Source: Jejuia sp047345485 (lineage in GTDB: Bacteria; Bacteroidota; Bacteroidia; Flavobacteriales; Flavobacteriaceae). Taken from it: 64,000 nt of DNA. Shown one piece after another: positions 18,683 through 28,669 of this stretch. Location of the stretch: positions 186,001-250,000 of the forward strand of contig NZ_JBLFEN010000005.1 of assembly GCF_047345485.1 (NCBI RefSeq). The letters are read 5' to 3'. How positions within the stretch are numbered: the stretch's first letter is position 1; the number at the start of each line of letters is the position of its first letter. Under the pieces are notes generated by a model that was not told the DNA's origin, searched no databases, and saw only the letters and a program-made list of their open reading frames with translations. The position numbers were made by a program, and so were the translations under genes.

Positions 18683-19881
18683 TGAAAAAGTTATTTATAA
18701 TAGGCCAGATACCAAAAGAATATGGTGGAAGTTACACTACTGGGGTGGCTAATGTAATTATAGAGTTAGCCGATGTACTGAAAGATGATTTTGATATTTA
18801 TCTTTATGCTACAAATTATAAGGATACTAAAGTAAAAGAAAACTATGGGTTTAAAATTCTTGGTTATTCCTACACGAAATTTATTAAATTAATAATATTG
18901 CAACTAGTAAAAAACCCTTTATTACTAGTTAAGCTGTACAAGGAATTTAATAATGAGTTCGGTATTCCGCCTGTAAAATTTATTTTAAATCATCTTTTAT
19001 TGAGGTATTATATTGATAAGTTAAAACCTGAAATAATAAATGCACACGGTATTGTATTTTCACCATTATTGAAAAACTTAAAAAATAGCGCAAAAGTGTT
19101 TTTTACCTTTCATGGACTTATGTATGATGATGACAATAGTATTAAGGCTAACAAAAAAAGAGGAATAGATGTATATAAACTTTATAACAATGGTGCCAAA
19201 TATATAGATAACCCTATTTATTTAACTGAAGAAATGAAAATAAAAGGTGAATATGATTTAAAAATTGAATCAAAACAGAGTTATATAATACCTAATGGAG
19301 TAAACGTTGCCAAATTTCGTTTTTGTGAAACATCACGTGACGAATTGAGAGTTAAATTTGGCGTTAATGATAATGAATTAATTTTTATTTCTGTAGGCGC
19401 ACTTACTAATAGAAAAAACCACATTGGATTTATTAAATATCTAATAAAAAATGATTTTAAAGGGCAATATTGGATTATAGGTAAATTTGAAGCTGAACAA
19501 ACAAAACAACAAATATTGGAGTATCAAAAAAGTATTAAAGATTTTAAAATTAGAATATTTGACTACGTGACTCACGAAACATTATATAAGTATTATTCAG
19601 CAGCTGATATTTATGCACACCCGAGTACTTCAGAAGGACAAGCTTTGGTTGTATTTGAATCACTATGTTGTGGTCTTCCTGTTTTAGTTAATGAGGAAAT
19701 AAAAGGTACAGTTAGTGTTGGTGAAAATTACACTAAAAGTGTGATATTTATAAATTTGAAAGAACAAAGAATTTTACCAGAATTTAATATAGATAGAGAA
19801 AAATTATCATTAAAATGTAAAACTGATTTTAATTGGAATGAAATAGGTAATCTTTATAAAAACGTATTTACAAATGAATAG
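18682..19881 (+). CDS. Glycosyltransferase family 4 (GT-B)
   Basis: A 399-residue retaining glycosyltransferase. I choose the ATG at 18682, which overlaps the flippase stop, rather than the TTG three bases earlier. The N-terminal domain has a glycine-rich GGSYTTGVAN segment. The C-terminal nucleotide-sugar domain shows VGALTNRKNH and the E-x7-E motif SEGQALVVFES. It probably adds one sugar of the repeat unit; donor and acceptor are unknown. Confidence 0.87.
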   Translation: MKKLFIIGQIPKEYGGSYTTGVANVIIELADVLKDDFDIYLYATNYKDTKVKENYGFKILGYSYTKFIKLIILQLVKNPLLLVKLYKEFNNEFGIPPVKFILNHLLLRYYIDKLKPEIINAHGIVFSPLLKNLKNSAKVFFTFHGLMYDDDNSIKANKKRGIDVYKLYNNGAKYIDNPIYLTEEMKIKGEYDLKIESKQSYIIPNGVNVAKFRFCETSRDELRVKFGVNDNELIFISVGALTNRKNHIGFIKYLIKNDFKGQYWIIGKFEAEQTKQQILEYQKSIKDFKIRIFDYVTHETLYKYYSAADIYAHPSTSEGQALVVFESLCCGLPVLVNEEIKGTVSVGENYTKSVIFINLKEQRILPEFNIDREKLSLKCKTDFNWNEIGNLYKNVFTNE

Positions 19882-20374
19882 TTTAAAAAAACTAATAAAA
19901 AAAATTATTCAAATTATTTTTACTTTCTACGCTAAAAGTAAATGCGGACAATACGTGAGTTTTAAGGCTTTTGGGTACACTAGCTTAACGCGCAATACAT
20001 TTTTAGGTAAAAACGTTAACTTTAATGGGTTTAAAGTTTTAGGCAAGGGTAAAGTTTCAATTGCAGATAATTTTCATTCAGGAAAAAATTGTTCTGTAAT
20101 AACACAAGTACATAATTATAAAGGTACTAAACTACCTTATGATAATACATATATAATTAAGGATACAATAATAGAGGAAAATGTATGGTTGGGTAATAAT
20201 GTAACAATTCTAGGCGGTGTAACACTTGGAGAAGGCGCAATTGTTCAAGCAGGAAGTGTAGTTGTTAAAAATGTAGAGCCTTTAGCAATAGTTGGTGGAC
20301 ATCCAGCAAATGCATTTGGAAAAAGAGACGAAAAGCATTATTACCGATTAAAAAAAGAGAAAAAATTTCATTAA
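19874..20374 (+). CDS. Hexapeptide-repeat O-acetyltransferase
   Basis: A 166-residue left-handed beta-helix acyltransferase. Imperfect hexapeptide repeats run through most of the protein, with the conserved ending WLGNNVTILGGVTLGEGAIV, then AGSVVVKN and IVGGHPA typical of the LacA/WbbJ/NodL group. It probably acetylates a sugar of the surface polysaccharide using acetyl-CoA. It overlaps the GT4 gene by eight bases, so cotranslation is likely. Confidence 0.87.
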   Translation: MNSLKKLIKKIIQIIFTFYAKSKCGQYVSFKAFGYTSLTRNTFLGKNVNFNGFKVLGKGKVSIADNFHSGKNCSVITQVHNYKGTKLPYDNTYIIKDTIIEENVWLGNNVTILGGVTLGEGAIVQAGSVVVKNVEPLAIVGGHPANAFGKRDEKHYYRLKKEKKFH

Positions 20375-20395
20375 CTATTAAACAACGACATATTA

Positions 20396-21805
20396 ATGTT
20401 TGTAAAGTTTTATAAAAAAGAGTTGTCTGTTTATTTTTTAATAATAATTATACTATTAATATTTAGTGATAACCCTACAATAATTTCAATAAATTATATT
20501 ACTTGTGTTGTTTTTACAGCATTATTTATGATAAAAAAAAAGAAAATACATGTATTTTCTTTTGTCTTTATTTGTTTTTTCTTGTTTAGTATCTATAATA
20601 TCATTCCTTCTTTAAATTTTTTACTTTTTGGTAAGCCTATTTTTTTAACATACGGCACAGAAAAATATTACGTAGATCCAAACTACATATATTTGGCTAA
20701 GTATATGTGTTATAGTACAGTTGGGACAATATTTTTTGGTTTGTTTTCCAAAAAACCTAAAAGCAGTATTATTGGTTTTGATATTAGTTTTAAATTGTCT
20801 TTTTTATTATTTATTACGGGTATATTAATATTAGCAATTCAGTTTTACCTAACAGGAGCCTACCAATTTATTAGCGTTAATCATGGTTTAATTAGAGAAA
20901 AATTATTTTCGCAACCACCATTTTATTCGTATTTCATTATAATTGGTAGTTATTTCTCTGCAAAACGTATTTCTCAAAAAAAAGTAGCTAAGCTATATTG
21001 GGTTGTTTTTGCGATAATGTTTTTTTCATATGTCTTTTTTTGGGTTAAAATAGGAATAAGAGGAACAGGGCTTTATACCTTATTTATTGGTTGTATTGGT
21101 TTTTTTAGATTAAACCAAGTGAAAGTTAATACCAAATTTTTCAAGAAAAAGTATATCTTTTATTTATTAATTATTTTGGTTGGTGTTACCTATATGTCTT
21201 TAAGAACGAGAGTTTACGATAAAACTACAGGTAAATTAAAGGAAAACCCAACATTTGGTGATGTTGTTGAACTATTAAAAAAAAGACCAGATTTTTTAAA
21301 TCCAGGTACTTTAGAATATGGTGCTAGTTATAAGAATTTTGCAATAATGACGCATAATAATTTTCAGCAAGATTATCCTTTTCAAATTTATTTACAAAGT
21401 TTATCTTATCTTGGAAAACCTATATTAAAATATATTATAGATTACGATCAAAGTATATTTTACAGGTATAGAGATGAATTTTTTAAAGAGCGAAAAAAGA
21501 AAATGGGAAGTAGTGGAGGTACAGGGTTTTCTTTACAATACGAATTTGCTATGCAAGGAGCAGTTATTATGTGTTTTCTTTATTTGTTTTTTGTGGTTTT
21601 TATAAATAAAGTTTCAAGTCTTAGCTCAAATAAAGGGGGGCATTGGGAGTTTTACTTAATTTTGATTTTCCCAACACTAATAACTCTATCTAGAAGTTCT
21701 CTTCCAGTAAACTACTTTGTTACAAAACTAGCGTACAGTTATTTTTTTTATATAGTCTTTAGATTAATAGGTGTTAAAAATAATTATGAAAAGCTATATA
21801 AATAG
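20396..21805 (+). CDS. wzy: Wzy-like O-antigen/capsule polymerase
   Basis: A 469-residue polytopic membrane protein with about ten to twelve hydrophobic helices and a large hydrophilic loop at about residues 265-375, containing charged YDKTTGKLKENPTFGD and FFKERKKKMGSSGGTGFS segments. This layout is that of Wzy oligosaccharide repeat-unit polymerases, which vary greatly in sequence. The call is based on topology, the glycine-rich loop and position in the locus. It overlaps the next gene slightly. Confidence 0.65.
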   Translation: MFVKFYKKELSVYFLIIIILLIFSDNPTIISINYITCVVFTALFMIKKKKIHVFSFVFICFFLFSIYNIIPSLNFLLFGKPIFLTYGTEKYYVDPNYIYLAKYMCYSTVGTIFFGLFSKKPKSSIIGFDISFKLSFLLFITGILILAIQFYLTGAYQFISVNHGLIREKLFSQPPFYSYFIIIGSYFSAKRISQKKVAKLYWVVFAIMFFSYVFFWVKIGIRGTGLYTLFIGCIGFFRLNQVKVNTKFFKKKYIFYLLIILVGVTYMSLRTRVYDKTTGKLKENPTFGDVVELLKKRPDFLNPGTLEYGASYKNFAIMTHNNFQQDYPFQIYLQSLSYLGKPILKYIIDYDQSIFYRYRDEFFKERKKKMGSSGGTGFSLQYEFAMQGAVIMCFLYLFFVVFINKVSSLSSNKGGHWEFYLILIFPTLITLSRSSLPVNYFVTKLAYSYFFYIVFRLIGVKNNYEKLYK

Positions 21806-22961
21806 AATATTTTTTTTTTTAACATGCGCATTATCCATAATAATAGCGTTACCTATTAAAGAGAATATCTCTTCAATAGTTTCTATACTCTTATTTGCAT
21901 GTGTTTTACTAGATGTTATATGTTTTAAAAACCGATCTTTTTTTCAAAAACAAGACTATAAATTAATTTGTATTTGGATATATATATTATTTTTAATTGG
22001 AATGATTTATACAAATAATTTTGATGAAGGTATTACGCAACTAGAAAGAAAAGTAGCGTTTTTAGCTTTTCCAATTATATACTCTACAAAACGTTTACTA
22101 TCAATTCAAGTTAAATATTTACTATGGTGTTTTATTTTCGGAGTTCTAATATACATATGTATTAATTGGTATGTAATTTATGAAACTTATGATAATGATT
22201 TAGTTTTAAGAAATAGATTTGGTTACAATTTTACATTGCATAGTTATTTTAGAAAATCTAAGTTTTACATACACCATACTTATTTAGGTATGTATTTAAC
22301 ATTTGCTATTGTATGTTGTTTTTACTTTTTAAAGATTTATAATCAAATTTTTATTAAGGCCTTGTTACTATTTATATTGATTGTTTTTATTATAAACTTC
22401 CCTTTATTAGCTTCTAAAATATCATTATTTGTGCTATTTTTTTCGTTAATGTCTTTCACATTATTTAACAATAAATTTCATAAAAAAACACTTAGTACAT
22501 TATTTTTATTTTCGTTAGTACTAGTTTTTATTGGCTTTATAATATTTAATGATTGGGTAAAGATTTTATTTGAACGATCTATTGGAGAACGTTTATATTT
22601 ATGGAGTATAGCGATTGAAGAAATAAAAAACAATTATATAATTGGTGTAGGAACAGGGGATGTTTTAGATACTCTGAATGAGACTTACAGTATGGAATAT
22701 AAAGATTACTACCCTCATAATTCCTCATTTGTTTTTTTTCTTAGATTTGGTGTCATTGGTTTATTTACATTAATTGCTTTTTATTTTATTCTTATAAAAA
22801 AAGCAATAAAACATGATAATTCATTGCTATTTACATTTACTCTTATAGTTTTTATATCGTCTCTTACAGAACACATTTATGAGCGTCACATAGGAATATT
22901 ATTTATAATATTCTTCTTTTCTATACTATATAACTATCTAGATGAAACAGATACTATATAG
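21786..22961 (+). CDS. O-antigen ligase / Wzy_C family membrane protein
   Basis: A 391-residue protein with about ten membrane helices. The ATG at 21786 is preferred over a GTG at 21771 because it opens directly into the first helix. The periplasmic loop has IGERLYLWSIAIEEI, IIGVGTGD and YPHNSSFVFFLRFGVIGL, the signature of the Wzy_C domain with its conserved H in PHN. The family either ligates chains to lipid A-core or polymerises repeat units. With a separate Wzy-like gene just upstream, a ligase role is plausible but not proven. Confidence 0.75.
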   Translation: MKSYINRIFFFLTCALSIIIALPIKENISSIVSILLFACVLLDVICFKNRSFFQKQDYKLICIWIYILFLIGMIYTNNFDEGITQLERKVAFLAFPIIYSTKRLLSIQVKYLLWCFIFGVLIYICINWYVIYETYDNDLVLRNRFGYNFTLHSYFRKSKFYIHHTYLGMYLTFAIVCCFYFLKIYNQIFIKALLLFILIVFIINFPLLASKISLFVLFFSLMSFTLFNNKFHKKTLSTLFLFSLVLVFIGFIIFNDWVKILFERSIGERLYLWSIAIEEIKNNYIIGVGTGDVLDTLNETYSMEYKDYYPHNSSFVFFLRFGVIGLFTLIAFYFILIKKAIKHDNSLLFTFTLIVFISSLTEHIYERHIGILFIIFFFSILYNYLDETDTI

Positions 22962-24237
22962 CCTTGTAATAATAGCTATCATTGCTGTTTTTAGTTTAGG
23001 TAAACTTACAAATGATATTACGATACCTTTTTTTCCTATTCTTTTTCTTGTTTTAGGTTTATTTTTATTTAAGAAACTAGAATCCCATTTATTTTGTTTG
23101 AGTATTTCTATAAATTTGATAATAGCATCAATATTTTGTCTAGAAAATTATTACAATTATGGTTTACTTTATAGAATGGGTTCAGATGCTGAAAATTTTT
23201 ACATTTATACTCTTGAACTTTCTAAACTGAACATTAAACATATTTTAGGTTTTGAAAGAATGGAATTGTATTATCTTATTAATACTTCCATATATCATTT
23301 ATTGAGTTTTGTAGGTATAAAATCCATTTCTTTTTTTCACACTTTATCACTTAATATTTTTTTGGGAGCACTAATACCTATAATTACTTATAGGGTAGGT
23401 AATTTATTGTCATTTAAAGAGAATTATGTAAAAAAAGCAGCAATTATAACAGCTTTTTTTCCATTAATTAATTATTTCAGTGCTGTCGGATATAGAGATG
23501 TTTGGATAAACCTCATTTTTATGATATTTATGTATCAATATTATTCTTTTAAAAAGGGCAATAAAAAAGCTCTAATTTTTTTGATATTAATACTAGTAAT
23601 AACTTTTGGGATTAGAGGGCACAATGTTTTATTTTTTTTAATTCTTCCTCTAATTGATCAATTAATTATCATATCTAATGTAAAGCATAGAAATATATTT
23701 TTAATTGCATTTGTAGTGGTATTTATAGTTTTATTTTTTTTCCTTAAAAAGCAATTTTTTCATTTTTATAGTTTTTATGATACATATTTAATAAAATCAA
23801 ACTCAACAAATTCTATTGGTGTTTATCTTAGTAAAGAATCAGGTATAATGGGTAAATTACTTTACGTCTTTCAATATATAATAGGTCCATTCCCTCCAAG
23901 ATTTATGAAAGAAATTTCTATTTCAGCCGTTTATTTAAGTATTGGAAATATTTTTGGTTTTTTAATTATGCCTTTATATTTTTATTTAGTTTTGAAGACT
24001 CAAAAATATCAAACCTTAATTGCAAAATATACACTTTATGTTTTAGTAACAGGGTTTTTAATAGCAATTATTACAACACATTTAAGACATAAAATATACT
24101 TGTATCCTTTAATTATACTTTTCACAGTCAATTTAATTGATAAATTAGATTTTAGGAAGATTAAAAAATTCATTAAGTACGAATTAATTGTATATTTTAT
24201 TCTTTTTTTAACCTACTGCTACCTAAAATATTATTAA
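22942..24237 (+). CDS. Polytopic membrane protein of the polysaccharide locus, function unknown
   Basis: A 431-residue protein with about eleven hydrophobic segments. After the first two helices is a hydrophilic stretch with YRMGSDAENFYIYTL, then GIRGHNVLFFLI. Such acidic loops after the first helices recall membrane glycosyltransferases of the GT-C type (ArnT/Dpm-dependent) or a second polymerase, but I see no defining motif. It overlaps the ligase-like gene by 20 bases and clearly belongs to the same operon. Confidence 0.7.
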   Translation: MKQILYSLVIIAIIAVFSLGKLTNDITIPFFPILFLVLGLFLFKKLESHLFCLSISINLIIASIFCLENYYNYGLLYRMGSDAENFYIYTLELSKLNIKHILGFERMELYYLINTSIYHLLSFVGIKSISFFHTLSLNIFLGALIPIITYRVGNLLSFKENYVKKAAIITAFFPLINYFSAVGYRDVWINLIFMIFMYQYYSFKKGNKKALIFLILILVITFGIRGHNVLFFLILPLIDQLIIISNVKHRNIFLIAFVVVFIVLFFFLKKQFFHFYSFYDTYLIKSNSTNSIGVYLSKESGIMGKLLYVFQYIIGPFPPRFMKEISISAVYLSIGNIFGFLIMPLYFYLVLKTQKYQTLIAKYTLYVLVTGFLIAIITTHLRHKIYLYPLIILFTVNLIDKLDFRKIKKFIKYELIVYFILFLTYCYLKYY

Positions 24238-24240
24238 TAA

Positions 24241-25668
24241 ATGAACTTAAAAGAGTTATCAAATTTTTACTTAAAATGGGAAAATGAAAATGATTTATAC
24301 AATTATAAAATTAATAATTTCCCCATATATGTTTTTTTTAGAATGCAATTTTATCATTGTTTCTTGTTTGGTAATGATGTTGTTGAAGAGCTTTCAAAAG
24401 AGGGATTGGGGTCTGTAAAAAAAGTGAACAAAAAAAAAGTTTTAATAAATTCTTTATTATTTTTTTTTAATCTAAAAAAGTTAAAAAAAAATAATTTGAT
24501 AATATCTAATACTTCCAATAGAAAAAATGTTAATGGCTACTATAAAGATATTATGTTTGATAATATTTGTGATTTTAAATTGAAAGATTACGCTATTCTT
24601 GAATTTCCTCAACTTGGTACTTATCATTATAATCAATCTTACAAAAAAGAGAATATTGTTTATGGTGATTTTTTATACCTTGCCGAACGTTTTGTAAAAC
24701 CTAAAATTAATTTAAAAGATGCAGAAGTTATAATTGAAATAATTATAGATAATTTTGCCTTATTTTGGGAAAAATACCACTCTAGAAAATTTGATAAAAG
24801 TTTATTAAAAACAGAATTATTATTAAAACTCAAAAGAAATATTTCTAGAATTCCCATTTACAAAAAATTATTAGCATACGTAAAACCCAAAGCTATTTAT
24901 TTAAAAGCTGGTTACGCTCCTCAATCTCAAATAATAACTCAAATCTCTAAAGAATTGAATATAGATATTGTAGAAGTGCAGCATGGGCATATATATTCAT
25001 TGCACGGTGGTTACACTTTACCAAAAGAAAAAAACAAAGGGTTTTTTCCTAATTATTTGGCTGTATGGTCTAATTACTATAAAAATATTGTTATAAACAA
25101 TGGATGGGATAAAAATAGTGTTAAGGTTTTTGGTGACTTCACTCAAATTAAAGATATTAATGATATTGATGTTTTTAAAACATTAAAGCCTAAAGATGTT
25201 TTAAAAAAAATTGTTAATAATCATAAATACATTGTTACTGTAGTATGTCAACATTCTATAGAAGGCGTTTTTAGCAATTTTTTAAAACAAATTAAAACAA
25301 TAGAAAAACGGAATATAGGAGTTATATTAAAATTACACCCTAGATTACAAGAAAAACAAACGCTTTTTTTTAAACATATTTTAAAAGACTTTGATAATAT
25401 ATATGTTATAGGTAATACAGATATAAAAGAATGTTTTAATGTAAGCAACCTTGTAGTTGGAGTATATTCTACAGCATTAATAGAGGCACTAGAATATGGA
25501 TTACCCGTGCACTTAATTGATTGTAAAGAATCTCAATTTTTAGACGATTTATTAAAATTGAACTTAGTCAGGTTATCAGGGGGCATTGATGAATCCTATA
25601 AAATATTAAGCGAAGATAATCATAACCTAAGGACGTGTGTTTTTAGAGAAAAATTTAATTTTTTTTAA
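24241..25668 (+). CDS. GT-B-like transferase, candidate sialyl/nonulosonate or glycerophosphate transferase
   Basis: A 475-residue soluble protein. The C-terminal half shows an EVQHGH segment near residue 245, LKLHPRLQE near 365, and GVYSTALIEALEYGLPV near 410. HP and S-T/S-S motifs followed by an EAL..G helix occur in CMP-sialic-acid-using GT-B enzymes (polysialyl- and GT52-type) and in CDP-glycerol transferases. With two NeuB-type synthases in the same locus, it is my best candidate for the enzyme that attaches the nonulosonic acid. Unproven: no exact family was recognised, and the N-terminal half is lysine-rich and unfamiliar. Confidence 0.55.
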   Translation: MNLKELSNFYLKWENENDLYNYKINNFPIYVFFRMQFYHCFLFGNDVVEELSKEGLGSVKKVNKKKVLINSLLFFFNLKKLKKNNLIISNTSNRKNVNGYYKDIMFDNICDFKLKDYAILEFPQLGTYHYNQSYKKENIVYGDFLYLAERFVKPKINLKDAEVIIEIIIDNFALFWEKYHSRKFDKSLLKTELLLKLKRNISRIPIYKKLLAYVKPKAIYLKAGYAPQSQIITQISKELNIDIVEVQHGHIYSLHGGYTLPKEKNKGFFPNYLAVWSNYYKNIVINNGWDKNSVKVFGDFTQIKDINDIDVFKTLKPKDVLKKIVNNHKYIVTVVCQHSIEGVFSNFLKQIKTIEKRNIGVILKLHPRLQEKQTLFFKHILKDFDNIYVIGNTDIKECFNVSNLVVGVYSTALIEALEYGLPVHLIDCKESQFLDDLLKLNLVRLSGGIDESYKILSEDNHNLRTCVFREKFNFF

Positions 25669-25681
25669 TATCATCATCTAA

Positions 25682-26458
25682 ATGAATAATAAAAATAAGG
25701 TTTCAATAATTACAGCAGTTTATAATGCAAGTGAACATTTACAGGACTGTATAAATTCTGTATTGAATCAAACATATCAAAATTGGGAGCATATTTTAGT
25801 TGATGATTGCTCTAGCGATAACTCAATACAAGTCATAAAAGAATATATTAACAAAGATTCCAGAATTAAGCTAATAACTCAAAGTTTAAATAAGGGTGCT
25901 GGACATGCAAGAAACAAGGCAATTAAAGCATCCTCGGGTAGATTTATAGCCTTTTTAGATTGTGATGATTATTGGAGTACAGAAAAACTAACAAAGCAAA
26001 TTGATAGTATGATAAAGTACAATTACCCTTTCTCATGTGCTCATTATTATGAATTTGAGGATACTAATGGTAATATTGATACACTAGTTAAATGTCCGAA
26101 AAAAATAACATATAATATGCTTTTAAAAAACGGAGGTTATGTAGGTTGTTTAACTGTAGTTTATGATACTAAAAGGTTTGGTAAAAGATATATGCCTGAA
26201 ATTAGAAAAAGACAAGATTGGGCTTTATGGCTAAAAATGTTAAAAGAAATTGATTTTGCTTACGGTATTCAAGAGCCATTAGCCTATTACCGTAGAGGCA
26301 ATGCTTCTTTAAGTAAAAATAAAATAAAACTTATAAAGCATAATTTTAATGTATATAAAAACGAATTAAATATGTCTTATCTAGAATCTACATATAGAAT
26401 GACAATGTTTCTTTACTATCATTTTTTCTTAAAACCATTCTCAAGGAAGAAATTATAA
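25682..26458 (+). CDS. Glycosyltransferase family 2
   Basis: A 258-residue inverting glycosyltransferase with the GT-A fold: VSIITAVYNASEHL, DDCSSDNS, the metal-binding LDCDDYW and RKRQDWALWLKM near the C-terminal end. It is a close paralogue of the protein at 30083, with the same motif order and length. It closes the T-rich first part of the locus; a new promoter box follows in the next gap. Confidence 0.9.
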   Translation: MNNKNKVSIITAVYNASEHLQDCINSVLNQTYQNWEHILVDDCSSDNSIQVIKEYINKDSRIKLITQSLNKGAGHARNKAIKASSGRFIAFLDCDDYWSTEKLTKQIDSMIKYNYPFSCAHYYEFEDTNGNIDTLVKCPKKITYNMLLKNGGYVGCLTVVYDTKRFGKRYMPEIRKRQDWALWLKMLKEIDFAYGIQEPLAYYRRGNASLSKNKIKLIKHNFNVYKNELNMSYLESTYRMTMFLYYHFFLKPFSRKKL

Positions 26459-26485
26459 TTAACTCTGTTTAGTACTTATTTTATA

Positions 26486-26493
26486 TATATTTG
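26486..26493 (+). promoter_or_regulatory. Putative internal promoter -7 box of the polysaccharide locus
   Basis: TATATTTG fits TAnnTTTG and lies 31 bases before the TTG start of the WecA-like gene, in one of the few true intergenic gaps of the locus (66 bases). The -33 position has only a partial match (CTGTTT). Confidence 0.45.
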
Positions 26494-26524
26494 TAGATAT
26501 ACAATCATTTTAAAATAATTACAA

Positions 26525-27676
26525 TTGCAAATCTATTATGCAATCTTTTTCTTTATCGGAGGCTACCTAATTACTTATCTAACTATACCAAAAATTATTA
26601 AGTTAGTAGAGTATAAAAATTTAATGGATAGCCCTAATAGTAGAAGTTCTCATTTAAAACTAACACCTACTTTGGGAGGTGTTGCGTTTTTTTACACCCT
26701 TATATTTGCATTATTTTTTCTAAGAAATTGGGCAGAATATAACGAGGCAATTTTTTTAATACCTGGTTTAACCATATTATTTATAGTTGGTTTAAAAGAT
26801 GATTTGGTAGTTCTTTCGCCATATTCTAAACTAGCAGCTCAAATAATATCAGTAGTTTTCATATTAAATAATGAGGCCTTTATGGTTAATTCCCTACATG
26901 GTTTTTTAGGTATTCATGATGTACCCATCTTTGCATCCTATTTTATAGGAGGATTTATTATGGTTACCATTATAAATGCATATAATTTAATTGATGGTAT
27001 TGATGGTTTAGCAGCTATTGTTGGAATTGTAATTTTAATCATCTACTCTACAATTTTTTACATGACTAAAGATTATTTTTATTTACTACTTAGTTTAACG
27101 TTAAATGGGTGTTTAATAGCTTTTTTAAAGTATAACTTATCATCATCCGAAGAAAAGATATTTATGGGAGATACAGGCTCTCTTATCGTTGGGTTTATAG
27201 TAAGTATTTTAACTATGAAGTTCTTAGCACTTCCCTCTACGAATCTTGAAGAACTTCCTTTTTTAATAGAAAACATTCCTTTGATAGCCATAGGTATTTT
27301 AATAGTACCTTTGTTTGATACTGCAAGAGTTTTTACTATTCGGTTAGCCAATAGGAGAAGTCCTTTTTCGGCAGATAGAAATCATACTCATCATATTCTA
27401 ATTGATTATTTTAATATATCTCATAAAAAGGCTAGCCTTTTTATTGGAGCCTTCAATCTTGTTTTTGTTTACTTAGTCATTATTTTGGGTAGTACGTCCT
27501 ACAACTTCTGGTTGGTTACTGTTATAGTATTTACAGTTATAATTTTGGGTTATTTTTTTTACAGATATAATTATAGTTTTTCTAATTTAAAACGAAAAAT
27601 TAAAATTAAACGAAAGATTGACGATGTAAAAAATAAAGGAAAAAATATGCTAAATACTAAAGATAAAGAATCGTAA
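26525..27676 (+). CDS. MraY/WecA family undecaprenyl-phosphate sugar-1-phosphate transferase
   Basis: A 383-residue inner-membrane enzyme with about ten helices that transfers a HexNAc-1-phosphate from a UDP-sugar to undecaprenyl phosphate. The family motifs are NLIDGIDGLA, the metal-binding MGDTGSLIVGF, and the NRNHTHH-type histidine loop (here DRNHTHHIL). The start is the TTG at 26525; no ATG precedes the first helix. It can start repeat-unit assembly, which makes it redundant with the WbaP-type enzyme at 28670 unless they serve two different glycans. Confidence 0.9.
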   Translation: MQIYYAIFFFIGGYLITYLTIPKIIKLVEYKNLMDSPNSRSSHLKLTPTLGGVAFFYTLIFALFFLRNWAEYNEAIFLIPGLTILFIVGLKDDLVVLSPYSKLAAQIISVVFILNNEAFMVNSLHGFLGIHDVPIFASYFIGGFIMVTIINAYNLIDGIDGLAAIVGIVILIIYSTIFYMTKDYFYLLLSLTLNGCLIAFLKYNLSSSEEKIFMGDTGSLIVGFIVSILTMKFLALPSTNLEELPFLIENIPLIAIGILIVPLFDTARVFTIRLANRRSPFSADRNHTHHILIDYFNISHKKASLFIGAFNLVFVYLVIILGSTSYNFWLVTVIVFTVIILGYFFYRYNYSFSNLKRKIKIKRKIDDVKNKGKNMLNTKDKES

Positions 27677-27680
27677 TATT

Positions 27681-28667
27681 TTGAAAAAAATTTTAATTAC
27701 TGGTGCTGCTGGGTTTTTAGGGTCTCACTTATGCGATCGTTTTGTAAATGAAGGCTATTATGTTATCGGTATGGATAACTTTATAACCGGTGAAAAAAAG
27801 AATATAGAGCACCTTATAGGCCTTAATAATTTTGAGTTTGTTGCACACGACGTAACTAACTTTATCGAGATAAAAGGAGATTTGCACTATATTCTTCATT
27901 TTGCCTCTCCAGCTAGTCCTATAGATTATCTAAAAATCCCAATTCAAACCCTAAAAGTAGGCTCATTAGGCACGCATAATTTGTTGGGTTTAGCAAGAGC
28001 CAAAAAGTCAAGAATTTTAATTGCATCTACTTCAGAAATTTATGGCGACCCTTTAGTACACCCTCAATCTGAGGATTATTATGGCAATGTTAATACTATT
28101 GGCCCTAGAGGTGTGTATGACGAAGCTAAACGTTTCCAAGAGTCTTTAACTATGGCATATCACAGATTCCATGGTATAGACACTCGTATTGTTCGTATTT
28201 TTAATACTTACGGGCCAAGAATGAGATTAAATGATGGTAGAGTAATTCCCGCTTTTATGGGGCAGGCACTTAGAGGTGAGGATTTAACAGTATTTGGTGA
28301 TGGTTCTCAAACTCGATCGTTTTGTTATGTAGACGATCAAGTTGAAGGTATATTCAGATTATTACATAGCGATTACACATATCCCGTTAATATTGGAAAT
28401 CCTCACGAAATAACAATTAGAGACTTTGCTGATGAAATAATAAAATTAACTGGAACACATCAAAAAGTAATTTATAAAGATTTACCAACTAACGATCCTC
28501 TACAGAGACAACCCGATATTTCATTAGCAAAAAAAATAATAAATTGGGAGCCAAAAGTGAATAGAAAAGAAGGAATGAAGATAACTTTTAACTATTTTAA
28601 AAACTTAAGTAAAGAAGAGTTATACAAAAGTGAGCACAAAAACTTTTCCGATTTCAATAATAAATAG
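27681..28667 (+). CDS. NAD-dependent epimerase/dehydratase, UDP-glucuronate decarboxylase type
   Basis: A 328-residue extended SDR protein. It starts at a TTG directly at the Rossmann motif TGAAGFLGSHL. The segment HFASPASPIDY and the substrate region STSEIYGDP, NTIGPRGVYDEAKRF (with catalytic YxxxK) and FNTYGPRM are the hallmarks of UDP-xylose synthase / UDP-glucuronate decarboxylase. It would supply UDP-xylose or its 4-keto intermediate. No UDP-glucose dehydrogenase is seen in the window. Confidence 0.85.
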   Translation: MKKILITGAAGFLGSHLCDRFVNEGYYVIGMDNFITGEKKNIEHLIGLNNFEFVAHDVTNFIEIKGDLHYILHFASPASPIDYLKIPIQTLKVGSLGTHNLLGLARAKKSRILIASTSEIYGDPLVHPQSEDYYGNVNTIGPRGVYDEAKRFQESLTMAYHRFHGIDTRIVRIFNTYGPRMRLNDGRVIPAFMGQALRGEDLTVFGDGSQTRSFCYVDDQVEGIFRLLHSDYTYPVNIGNPHEITIRDFADEIIKLTGTHQKVIYKDLPTNDPLQRQPDISLAKKIINWEPKVNRKEGMKITFNYFKNLSKEELYKSEHKNFSDFNNK

Positions 28668-28669
28668 TT

